NCBI GenBank assembly: GCA_003219335.1
Contig: QHOF01000119.1
Coordinates: forward strand, 1 to 5,618
DNA from: Verrucomicrobiota bacterium
GTDB lineage: Bacteria > Verrucomicrobiota > Verrucomicrobiia > Chthoniobacterales > UBA10450
Direction of reading: 5' to 3'
Length of the DNA: 5,618 nt
In this document: piece after piece, positions 1 through 5,527 of the stretch
How positions within the stretch are numbered: the first letter of the stretch is position 1
Layout of the letters: each line of letters starts with the position of its first letter
Program-made: the position numbers and the translations under genes
The notes under the pieces: model-generated
The model's database searches: none
What the model was told of the DNA's origin: nothing
The model's input: only the letters and a program-made list of their open reading frames with translations

Positions 1-1
1 C

Positions 2-190
2 TTCCAACAAAATCTTTCTGTCGATGCCATTCTCATTCAAGGGCGCTGGCGTTCAGTGGGCTGTGTTGAAGAACTCGAGCAGGACACCAGCAAGCCAGTG
101 GTATCGAGCACCGCTGCTTGCCTGTGGTGGGTCTTACGAAAACTCGGCATGAAGATTCCCATCGAGGGATACGGCCAACTCCTTCGTTAA
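2..190 (+). CDS. Asp/Glu racemase / maleate isomerase superfamily protein, C-terminal 62 residues (5' end outside window)
   Basis: The frame is open from base 2 to TAA at 188-190, and the start lies to the left of the window. The end reads like the last part of the Asp/Glu/hydantoin racemase, maleate cis-trans isomerase and arylmalonate decarboxylase fold: a buried strand (VDAILIQG), a helix with EELEQ, then KPVVSSTAACLWWVLRKLG, which fits the family pattern 'lE...g.PVv.sn.A.lW..LR..g', and a closing GYGQLLR. These cytosolic enzymes racemise, isomerise or decarboxylate small acids. The second catalytic Cys of typical members (in a 'SC..lR' stretch after this strand) seems to be Gly here, in QGRWRS, so the chemistry cannot be assigned. 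Family placement is fairly secure; substrate is unknown. Nothing downstream on this strand is closely coupled to it. Confidence 0.75.
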   Translation, partial: FQQNLSVDAILIQGRWRSVGCVEELEQDTSKPVVSSTAACLWWVLRKLGMKIPIEGYGQLLR

Positions 191-463
191 GTCTCCCAGG
201 GAACATAGTCGATAAAACCGCGCATAAAAAGGCATCGTTCTTAGGTAACTTACCTGCGGGACGTCTTACATAAATTTGCAAGGATACAGGGGCGCGGCTT
301 TATGCTTGCGCCGAAGAAATCGGGCTTCCAAGCGACCGAGGTTCTCGTCATTCGCAAATCCCGCCGGAAAAACGAAAGTTATTGGCGACGAGCCGCGCTT
401 TCAAAGTGTTTGATGCATGGCGGCAACAAATGACTAAAAATCACGTGGTCTTTTCCAAACGAT
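191..463. other. Intergenic stretch without a convincing gene
   Basis: There is no clear promoter, terminator or repeat. A 43-codon frame (302-433) ends in TGA that overlaps an ATG at 430-432 (ATGA). The ATG opens only 13 codons. Neither has a good ribosome binding site, and the 43-residue product resembles nothing I recognise. It lies in the same frame as the small ORF that follows at 464, so this could be the decayed 5' part of that gene. Confidence 0.4.
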
Positions 464-670
464 GTGACTGAACTGAGCCAAATGGACACCGAGCTTGAGC
501 TTCTCAGCAAGGAAGTGACGGTGAACGGCCAGACGGTCATCCTTTACTCGCATGATCGGATCCGTTGGTTCAGCGACGTGAAGGACATCGAATTTTACGA
601 GCAGAGGCGGGCAAAGGGGCTGAAGCGGCTCGGGTTCAGGCGGGGCTTGAGTATGATGAGGTTCACGTAG
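464..670 (+). CDS. Small hypothetical protein (68 aa), possibly 5'-truncated
   Basis: I do not recognise this protein. It is short, charged and soluble, with no signal peptide or membrane segment. The core 'LELLSKEVTVNGQTVILYSHDRIRWFS' (about residues 12-37) predicts two beta strands with a turn, followed by a basic helix (about 41-60). Codon use over 480-640 is coherent, with mostly G/C third positions, which favours real coding. The start is doubtful: GTG at 464 has no ribosome binding site, and neither does the in-frame ATG at 482. The frame is open back to the TGA at 431-433, so the native start may have been lost. It has no operon partner. Confidence 0.4.
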   Translation: MTELSQMDTELELLSKEVTVNGQTVILYSHDRIRWFSDVKDIEFYEQRRAKGLKRLGFRRGLSMMRFT

Positions 671-1109
671 GTAGGGAAAAGGTGATACCGGCGAGAACTT
701 AACCCTTTGGCCACTCGCCCGCGCCAACAATGGCATGCCAACGGTCTGAGATATAGACAATGCGTTGGGCTATCTTTGCTAAGGTAGCGTTGTGTCTTAA
801 AGACGCTCGCTTGTGCAGGATTTTCCCCTTCCCACCGAGGCTCGCGTCTGTTGAGTTCGCTCATGATCCAATCAAAATCTTCTCGAAGAACTTTTGAAGC
901 TGTCGGCTGTGCCATTGGCCCAAGACCATGAGAACTTCCGGGCCGCGCTCTTATCCCTAAAGGCAGCCACATATTATTCTCTTGACGTCCCATTCCCACC
1001 AGTGCTATTGGCTCTCTCACGCAATTTCGGTAGCCCCCTTCTTCTTTGGGTTCGCCCCTTAGCATGGGTGCGCCAACTTTTGTTAAGAGATTCAAAGGAG
1101 GATTCAATC
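671..1109. other. Gene-poor leader region upstream of the secreted propeller protein
   Basis: About 440 bases with no supported gene. A weak sigma70-like site may drive the next gene: TTGACG at 982-987, an 18-base spacer, and TATTGG at 1006-1011, a poor -10. A GGG-TTCG-CCC hairpin lies at 1048-1057 within what would be the 5' untranslated leader. A long minus-strand frame crosses the region but lacks a ribosome binding site and runs antisense into the 464-670 ORF, so I do not call it. Confidence 0.35.
1094..1101 (+). promoter_or_regulatory. Strong Shine-Dalgarno sequence that fixes the start at 1110
   Basis: AAAGGAGG lies 8 bases before ATG 1110. The same frame is open further upstream to a TTG at 894, but only ATG 1110 has this spacing and is followed at once by a signal peptide. 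The secreted protein therefore starts here. Confidence 0.9.
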
Positions 1110-2495
1110 ATGAAGACAGTAGCGAGGATTGCCTTCGTTTTCCTCTTTTTGTTGGCGGCGAACACAACCTTGCTAGGGCAGGAATTCCGTATTTTAAACT
1201 TAACTGAATCGCTTGGATCACGGTTTAGCTCAGGGATCTCACTGAACAATCAAAATGTAATCGCGACATTGGTCGAGGTCGGAAGTACACGTGAGGTTGT
1301 GACAGTCGACATCAACGGAAATTTCACAAATCTAACCCAGGGCGGATTTAATTTTCCTGGCCAGGCGTCAATAAATGATTTGGCGCAAACCGTTTTTACG
1401 GCGGACGTAGAACCGCCAGGTGATTGCACCGTTGCTAACTGCAATGTCGTTTTCTGGAATGGCATCAGTTTTCAGAACATTACAAACGGAACTATTCCTG
1501 TTGAGCCAGCTGGCGTTTTGGGTAGAGCATTGAACGATTCAGGACAGGTGGCGATTGGCACCAAGGAAGGCTTGGTCCTGCACAACGGTGCAAATTTGAT
1601 AATGCTGACAGCTGGAACCTCCATTACCGGGACAGGTAATGTGCCCCCAAGCATTAACTCTAACGGTCAAATTGCGTTCGTGGGAATCGACTTAACTATT
1701 AACCGAAATGACGTGTACCTATTTGACGGTTCCGCAATTATCAATCTAACCATCAAACCTGCACTGCAAGTCGGTGGGGCTGGCGCAGGCCCATCAATAA
1801 ACGACAGTGGTCACATTGCTTTCGGTGGCGAGGTAATCGGTGTGCCCGGTGGTCACCTATTTTTTTATGATGGAACAAGAACAATTGACCTCACGGTAAC
1901 ACTCGGGTTACCTGATGAAGTTTCTATTCTTGGCGTATCTTTAAACAATAATGATCAGGTCGCTCTCATCACGGCGAGTCCGTTTGGTACAGGTCCAAGC
2001 GACCTATGGTTCTTAGATCTAAACACAGGGGAATTCAAACAAATAGACTCAGGCTTAGATCTCCTGGGAACCGTTCAGGTCAACGACCACAGTAACATCG
2101 CTTACATTAAGGGCCAAAATGTCATGCTCGCAACACTGATACCTAGTGTTGTCCACGTGACCATCGACATCAGGCCGGAAAGCGATGCTAACAGAATCAA
2201 TCCCAAAAGCAGAGGCAATATCAACGTGGCGATCTTCAGCGTGAACGGCTTTGATGCAACCAGCGTTGATCCAAGCACGGTGCGTTTCGGCGCGACGGGC
2301 ATTGAGGCGACTCCTATCCATGTTCAACAGAGAGATGTCGATGGAGACGGACGCCGCGACATGGTTGTGCAGTTTAAAATCCAGGAGACGGGAATTGAGT
2401 GCGGAGATACTTCTGCTTCCCTTACTGGACAAACTTCGAACGGCGTGTCGATCATAGGTACAGGTCCGGTTATAACAGCACCGTGCAAGAAATAG
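1110..2495 (+). CDS. Secreted seven-repeat (beta-propeller-like) protein with a C-terminal DxDxDG domain, 461 aa
   Basis: Residues 1-24 form a Sec signal peptide: K and R near the start, hydrophobic core 7-17, polar end before QEF. Residues 25-345 hold seven divergent repeats, each with a '(S/A)-hydrophobic-N-(D/N)-x-G-(Q/H)-(I/V)-A-(F/L)' signature at about 42, 86, 139, 180, 228, 276 and 322. The spacing is 41-53 residues, and between signatures come strands such as VYLFDGSAIINLT. Seven blades of this size suggest a seven-bladed propeller; related repeats occur in exported HAF/choice-of-anchor type proteins. Residues 350-459 are a recurring C-terminal domain of secreted proteins (INPKSRGNINVAIFS, FDATSVDPSTVRFG), with an acidic calcium-type loop DVDGDG at 409-414. 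Cys106/Cys111 and Cys431/Cys459 could form disulfides. There is no membrane anchor or LPXTG/PEP-CTERM signal. No catalytic motif is visible; a binding or surface role is inference. It stands alone, with no clear terminator after TAG. Confidence 0.88.
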   Translation: MKTVARIAFVFLFLLAANTTLLGQEFRILNLTESLGSRFSSGISLNNQNVIATLVEVGSTREVVTVDINGNFTNLTQGGFNFPGQASINDLAQTVFTADVEPPGDCTVANCNVVFWNGISFQNITNGTIPVEPAGVLGRALNDSGQVAIGTKEGLVLHNGANLIMLTAGTSITGTGNVPPSINSNGQIAFVGIDLTINRNDVYLFDGSAIINLTIKPALQVGGAGAGPSINDSGHIAFGGEVIGVPGGHLFFYDGTRTIDLTVTLGLPDEVSILGVSLNNNDQVALITASPFGTGPSDLWFLDLNTGEFKQIDSGLDLLGTVQVNDHSNIAYIKGQNVMLATLIPSVVHVTIDIRPESDANRINPKSRGNINVAIFSVNGFDATSVDPSTVRFGATGIEATPIHVQQRDVDGDGRRDMVVQFKIQETGIECGDTSASLTGQTSNGVSIIGTGPVITAPCKK

Positions 2496-2666
2496 CATAA
2501 AGCGTTTTATCTCGTTCGGCTGGTTTAAATAGGAGAAGTTAACGTAAAATGGCCCGGTGAAAAGATAGAGAAACGGATGGATGAGCATGTATGTCAAAAC
2601 CCACAGACGCGATTCTTGAGAGGATGGAAAGACTAAAAATGCGGTGAGGAGCCGGGTTTTGGTCCG

Positions 2667-3845
2667 CTACTTTGACACTTGAGACGACAGACCGGTCGCG
2701 ATTGTTAGATTGTTTTGGTCGCGCTTGAGGATTGCAAATCTAACGGCAGGAAAGGCAATTTCTCTTCCGTCCGTGGTTTTGCCGGTAAAATGAAAGGTAA
2801 ACGTCTTACGGCTTGATGGTATGTTCTCCCGTAATGGCCCGAATTGACTCCAGAGTTTACCACGGTCGAACATGGTTCCACGTACTGCCACAGTGATCGT
2901 GTCTTTACCGACTTCTCCAATATCAAAATCTAGCTGAACAAAAGAACCCGGCCGATCCCGTTGACTATATACAGCGGTGGCTGTGGCCCGCGCTTTTAGA
3001 TCAACAGAAACAATTTGTGGATCTTTGATGCCAAGTTCTAGCGCTTGTGCTTTAAGTTCTGGGTTTTCAATCGAGCCTAGTTGAACAGGAGGCTCTGTCT
3101 TAAACCCTGGATAGACAATTAGGCCCGGCGTCGCTGCTACTTTCGCGCCCATTTTTATTGCGTCGTTAATTTTGTGTACGTCATCGAGCTTAATCGTGTG
3201 AGGTACAATCAATACCCATAATTGAAGATTTCCAATTGGACCCATCCGAGTCATCGTTTCCTTGCTCATCCTTAGTTGGAGTTTTTTTGTTGACTGTGTA
3301 ATCTCGAATAAGGAACTTTTATCAATGACCGTATCTTCTTTGGCATCTATCGTGTCATCCTTTGGCCGAGCGATTACCATGAGTCTATATTCATTGGCTA
3401 CTGCGATTAATTCTTTTGCGTCTACAACAACATAAGCTAGATTTGGTTGTTCGGTGCCCCATTGTAGGGGACGGATAGAACCATCGACATAATCGTGCGC
3501 TGTGCGAAAGTAGCAGTAAAATGGGATTGAGGAGATCACAGCCACGAATAAGGCCAATGCGCCTACCCCTAAAACCGGATGTTTCGGGCTTTCATACGGT
3601 ATTCCCGTTGGTCCGAGGATGCCCACTTTTGTCTCGGGTTGTTGCGTTAAATATACCAGCAACAGAAAACTGCCAACTATCAAAATAGCTCCAAATGCAG
3701 GGTGACCGATCCATCCCGGCAGATTCATCAGAGTTTGCCCTCTTCCAACAGCATCAAGAAATCTAAGGACGTAAGTAATAGTCCCTGTGAAAACCATGGC
3801 GAATGGCGAGGCGTATAACCACCGGACGTATGCCCTGATATGCAT
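2667..3845 (-). CDS. Uncharacterised membrane-anchored protein, 392 aa, three N-terminal membrane segments
   Basis: I do not recognise the family. Hydrophobic segments at about residues 13-30, 49-67 and 91-113 look like three membrane helices. They are followed by about 280 mostly polar residues, rich in beta-strand patterns, that should form one soluble domain. With three spans the N- and C-termini lie on opposite sides; the basic start (MHIRAYVRW) favours a cytoplasmic N-terminus and so an exported C-terminal domain. That domain has no catalytic motif I can name. Phrases such as LQLWVLIVPHTIKL and VQLDFDIGEVGKDTITVAVRG read as beta sandwich. The ATG at 3845 is the first in frame; upstream GGTGGTAAG is only a weak ribosome binding site. 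Codons are more A/T-rich than in the regulator genes to its right. It is a single gene, convergent with the secreted protein 171 bases away, and no good terminator is visible between them. Confidence 0.8.
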   Translation of the reverse strand: MHIRAYVRWLYASPFAMVFTGTITYVLRFLDAVGRGQTLMNLPGWIGHPAFGAILIVGSFLLLVYLTQQPETKVGILGPTGIPYESPKHPVLGVGALALFVAVISSIPFYCYFRTAHDYVDGSIRPLQWGTEQPNLAYVVVDAKELIAVANEYRLMVIARPKDDTIDAKEDTVIDKSSLFEITQSTKKLQLRMSKETMTRMGPIGNLQLWVLIVPHTIKLDDVHKINDAIKMGAKVAATPGLIVYPGFKTEPPVQLGSIENPELKAQALELGIKDPQIVSVDLKARATATAVYSQRDRPGSFVQLDFDIGEVGKDTITVAVRGTMFDRGKLWSQFGPLRENIPSSRKTFTFHFTGKTTDGREIAFPAVRFAILKRDQNNLTIATGLSSQVSK

Positions 3846-3919
3846 GGCGTGAATCTTACCACCAATCGCGGTGGGTGTTGAGATCGAAATAGTCGCCTAA
3901 TTTTCGTCGTCCCATTGCA

Positions 3920-3979
3920 CCCCTGAAGTAGCTCGTATCTGGTTCCTGACTTCCGGATCGTGGGTTATTTGGCGGTCAT
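3920..3979 (-). pseudogene. Possible tyrosine recombinase (integrase) start, stopped after four codons
   Basis: ATG at 3979-3977 has a good Shine-Dalgarno (GAGGGGG, 9 bases upstream) but opens only MTAK before TAA at 3967-3965. Past the stop, the same frame reads PTIRKSGTRYELLQG, which resembles the basic 'siRKrg.rYevrv' start of phage-type integrases. No further integrase similarity follows, and the membrane protein gene begins soon after. The position directly behind an excisionase-like gene is where an integrase is expected. I read this as the 5' stump of an integrase with a nonsense codon, cut off at a deletion or insertion junction. The matching stretch is short, so the call is tentative. 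Confidence 0.3.
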
Positions 3980-3994
3980 GAGAATTTCCCCCTC

Positions 3995-4045
3995 TTACGC
4001 TTCATCGTGGAGTATCTGGCGTGCCTCGTCCGTGTCGTTGCTCAT
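3995..4045 (-). CDS. Micro-ORF of 16 residues, translationally coupled
   Basis: The sequence MSNDTDEARQILHDEA ends in TAA. Its ATG overlaps the stop of the preceding micro-ORF in an ATGA arrangement, and AAAGGG lies 7 bases upstream. The peptide is acidic and could form one amphipathic helix. It may be a real leader-type peptide that passes ribosomes to the next start, or the rest of a longer lost gene. No function can be assigned. Confidence 0.4.
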   Translation of the reverse strand: MSNDTDEARQILHDEA

Positions 4046-4110
4046 TGGGTACCCTTTCTTGCCGCGTGCACGCGAAGGTCCGCTGCCTTATCGTCGATGG
4101 TTTTTTTCAT
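4042..4110 (-). CDS. Micro-ORF of 22 residues, translationally coupled to the excisionase-like gene
   Basis: It starts at ATG 4110 inside the stop of the excisionase-like gene (ATGA) and has GGAG 6 bases upstream. The peptide is lysine/arginine-rich (MKKTIDDKAADLRVHAARKG) and ends in TGA, which again overlaps the next ATG. The ribosome binding site and the double overlap make translation likely. The product is too short for family assignment. Confidence 0.45.
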   Translation of the reverse strand: MKKTIDDKAADLRVHAARKGTQ

Positions 4111-4334
4111 TTTCGCTCCTGCTTTTCGAGCCACCGTTGCAGGGTCACTCGACGGATACCATATTGCTTTTTGCGGCGACCGGATCGGAGCAACACATGA
4201 GGCAGGCTTCCGTCGGCAACCATCCGATCAACGGTGCTACGGCTGCAGCCTAGAAGCATCGCGACCTGTGCCGGACTCAGGAGCAACTGCCCTTCGTCTG
4301 CCGGTCCCGACCTTCGTCCCTTGGAAGCCGTCAC
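4107..4334 (-). CDS. Excisionase-like helix-turn-helix DNA-binding protein, 75 aa
   Basis: Residues 17-44 (LLLSPAQVAMLLGCSRST... to GSLPH) match the 'excisionase family' MerR-like HTH, in which 'L(T/S)..eaA.lLgvS..Tv.r.v.dG.LP' is diagnostic. Residues 47-65 form the wing with a basic RSGRRKK patch, and residues 65-75 the closing helix (TLQRWLEKQERK). Proteins of this size act as recombination directionality factors or small regulators in integrated elements. I chose the GTG at 4334 over an in-frame upstream start at 4436 because GAGGAGGAGG lies just before it and the GTG overlaps the stop of the upstream gene (GTGA), the mark of translational coupling. The upstream extension is the shadow of the regulator gene. 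The next ORF is coupled by ATGA. Confidence 0.8.
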   Translation of the reverse strand: MTASKGRRSGPADEGQLLLSPAQVAMLLGCSRSTVDRMVADGSLPHVLLRSGRRKKQYGIRRVTLQRWLEKQERK

Positions 4335-4859
4335 AGCCCCTCCTCCTCGTCGCGCTCTCGGAGGAAGGTTTCGAAAGCGGCCCGCCAGTTCCTCATATCT
4401 GACGGCTCCGAAATACCTCGTCGCAGAGCCATCCATGGGTGCTCCAGGAAACGGTATTTGTTCGGCTTATTGAGGCCCACTTGCTCGACCTCGATGAGCC
4501 GGTGTCTTTTCAGCACCCTCAGATACCGGTCGAGCTGCCGAACCGACATCCCGACTTCTTTTGCCAAGGTGTCGCGCCGGGGCCATGCAACGCCGTTCTT
4601 CGCCGTCCCGCCCCAGCACGCGGTCAGCGAACCGCTTGCCGACAGCCTGTGTTAGTGCGGCACGGTATTCTTGCGGCACCCGTTTGGCCCATCCATGGAT
4701 GGGTTTCGACACGTACACCGCGTCGCGATCGAAGGTCTTGGCGAACGCCTGTTGAGATCCGAAGTCCCTGATGATGCGGAATTTAAGGTCGAAGTTCACG
4801 ACGCCCTCCCAAAACGAAAAGTAGTTGTCCAAAAGCCGAAGGTTTCGGCTCTCAAGCAA
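4331..4859 (-). pseudogene. Two-domain HTH regulator (XRE-like plus winged helix) broken by a +1 frameshift
   Basis: Two abutting frames together make one sensible DNA-binding protein. The first (from TTG 4859, possibly open back to about 4934) has an XRE-type HTH: DFGSQQAFAKTFDRDAVYVS followed by KPIHGWAKRVPQEYRAAL. It stays protein-like up to RFADRVLGRDGE. From about 4598 the protein continues one base over as NGVAWPRRDTLAKEVGMSVR, then QLDRYLRVLKRHRLIEV and KPNKYRFLEHPWM. This is a winged helix of the type common in plasmid, phage and integrative-element regulators and replication proteins. Removing one G from GAAGAAC (complement of 4595-4601) joins the two halves into about 175 residues. 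The old frame runs on into an arginine-rich tail that is not credible. The true start is unclear, as no good ribosome binding site is seen. It could be a genuine mutation or a sequencing error. Its stop overlaps the excisionase-like start. Confidence 0.6.
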
Positions 4860-4980
4860 CCTTTGATCATTTGTCGTTTGTTCGGACGCCAGCGAGAGAG
4901 GAGCTGGAAGGTTGGCCTTTAAAAGACTTGTAAACTATTTTTTAGCATGCGGTCTGGAGGTAAGCAACGGGCCTTTATTA

Positions 4981-5000
4981 TTTCACAGAGCTTTCACAGA
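4981..5000. repeat. Tandem 9-bp direct repeat TTTCACAGA, 11-bp period (operator-like)
   Basis: TTTCACAGA at 4981-4989 is repeated exactly at 4992-5000, so like positions fall on the same face of the helix. It lies about 50-120 bases upstream of the HTH regulator, in non-coding DNA. That is the position expected for an autoregulatory operator or iteron pair. Only two copies are present. Confidence 0.5.
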
Positions 5001-5051
5001 AATTCTGGGAGTTAAGACACACTAGAAAAATATGGTGGCGTGTCGCCGTGA

Positions 5052-5088
5052 GAAAAACCGTTGATCCCGCTTAGGTTTTTCCAAAACC
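5052..5088. repeat. Inverted repeats that can form alternative hairpins
   Basis: GAAAAACC (5052-5059) is perfectly complementary to GGTTTTTC (5074-5081) across 14 bases. GGTTTT (5074-5079) can instead pair with AAAACC (5083-5088) across 3 bases. The two pairings exclude each other. The stems are A/T-rich, so stability is modest. Confidence 0.45.
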
Positions 5089-5108
5089 CGCGATCTGCAA
5101 TGGACCAC

Positions 5109-5148
5109 AAAAAAGAACGGGCATCCTTACCTAGGAAGGATGCCCGTT
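5109..5148 (-). terminator. Strong intrinsic terminator, minus strand
   Basis: AACGGGCATCCTT (5116-5128) and AAGGATGCCCGTT (5136-5148) form a perfect 13-bp stem with a 7-base loop. On the minus strand the stem is followed by C and six T (5114-5109). On the plus strand only TTTG follows, so termination is of minus-strand transcription. No coding sequence lies directly upstream; it ends the structured RNA unit. Confidence 0.9.
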
Positions 5149-5521
5149 TGTGACGCTATCGCGTCATTCCAAACTTTTAGAAGTCTTTGCGGCTTAAGCC
5201 CGCCTCATCACGTTACGCTCGGCAGTTGAATCGATTCACTTTCTCGTCAGCTTACTTCCGAGTCTGGTTTGAGGAAGCCCTGCCTGATGATTTACCCGAT
5301 TAACGGGTTCGCACCTTCTGGTGCTTAAGTGGAGGGCTATTCACACAGCTCGATGCTGAACAAGCAAGCTGATCGAACTGCTAGCGCCCGCGGTGAGCGG
5401 GCTTTGTTGGCACGGCGGACCAGATTCCTCCGTCATGTCTCACCTCCATTGTTTCCACAGGAGCAATCAACAGGCGCGCTCTGTTCTTGCTCCTCTGCCC
5501 CAAACCGAACGTTCAGGACAC
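5109..5521 (-). ncRNA. Candidate large structured non-coding RNA, about 410 nt, family not recognised
   Basis: The unit has a promoter-like site at its 5' end and a strong terminator at its 3' end, and no credible reading frame between. In RNA order it shows these helices. Hairpin 5494-5459: stem AGGAGCAA/TTGCTCCT with inner AACAG/CTGTT. Long-range UGGAGG (5448-5443) with CCUCCA (5335-5330), enclosing ACGG/CCGT (5433-5412), GCCCGC/GCGGGC (5402-5386) and CAGUUCGAU/AUCGAGCUG (5380-5346). Hairpins GCACC/GGUGC (5324-5311) and ACCCG/CGGGU (5308-5294). A second branched domain closed by UCAUCA/UGAUGA (5290-5285 with 5210-5205) stacked on GGCAG/CUGCC (5284-5280 with 5225-5221), enclosing CUUCC/GGAAG (5277-5255) and a 12-nt palindrome (5238-5227). 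Then a GC-rich hairpin (5203-5189) and UGACGC-GAUA-GCGUCA (5166-5151). I tested tmRNA, RNase P, SRP, 6S and riboswitch signatures by eye and none fit. The mature ends are inferred. Confidence 0.6.
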
Positions 5522-5527
5522 ACTACT

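Larger units (their letters stand above)
4935..5108 (-). other. Leader between the structured RNA terminator and the regulator operon
   Basis: No gene is visible. The stretch holds the direct repeats at 4981-5000, a short hairpin GGCG-TGT-CGCC at 5037-5047, and the competing inverted repeats at 5052-5088. An ATG at 4948 opens only nine codons on the minus strand (to TAA) and has no ribosome binding site. It lies in the frame used by the winged-helix half of the regulator. A promoter for the operon is expected here, but I see no site with both boxes. Confidence 0.4.

Noticed and set aside
595..1107. 170-codon open frame on the minus strand
   Set aside because: It starts from TTG without a ribosome binding site, shows no domain, and runs antisense into the 464-670 ORF. 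A shorter version from ATG 913 also lacks a ribosome binding site.
894..1109. Upstream extension of the secreted protein to a TTG at 894
   Set aside because: ATG 1110 has an ideal Shine-Dalgarno and is followed directly by a signal peptide; an extension would bury that signal behind 72 residues.
2591..2647. 18-codon ORF beginning MSKPTDAILERMERLK, loosely like the start of a folylpolyglutamate synthase
   Set aside because: Too short, no ribosome binding site, and no further similarity after the stop.
3856..3915. 19-codon minus-strand ORF with AGGGG upstream
   Set aside because: There is nothing recognisable in it, and it lies in the presumed junction; one ribosome-binding-like site is not enough.
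4007..4402. Plus-strand frame opposite the excisionase-like gene
   Set aside because: It is the antisense shadow of a gene with a clear HTH domain and coupled start.
4467..4600. Arginine-rich tail of the N-terminal regulator frame as a genuine C-terminus
   Set aside because: The other frame over the same bases encodes a clear winged helix, so the tail is out-of-frame readthrough.
5189..5212. Hammerhead ribozyme-like core (UGAUGA, hairpin, AAAG)
   Set aside because: The conserved CUGAUGA and GAAA boxes are not met (GUGAUGA and CAAAG), and no stem III with a cleavage site is present.
5109..5521. tmRNA, RNase P, SRP or 6S RNA
   Set aside because: No tRNA-like ends or ALAA-type tag, no GAGGAAAGUC/GGCUUAC core, no GGAAG-GNAGCA SRP loop and no 6S bubble could be found. 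GGAGGAAUCUGG and GGGCUUA are only chance echoes of the RNase P core.
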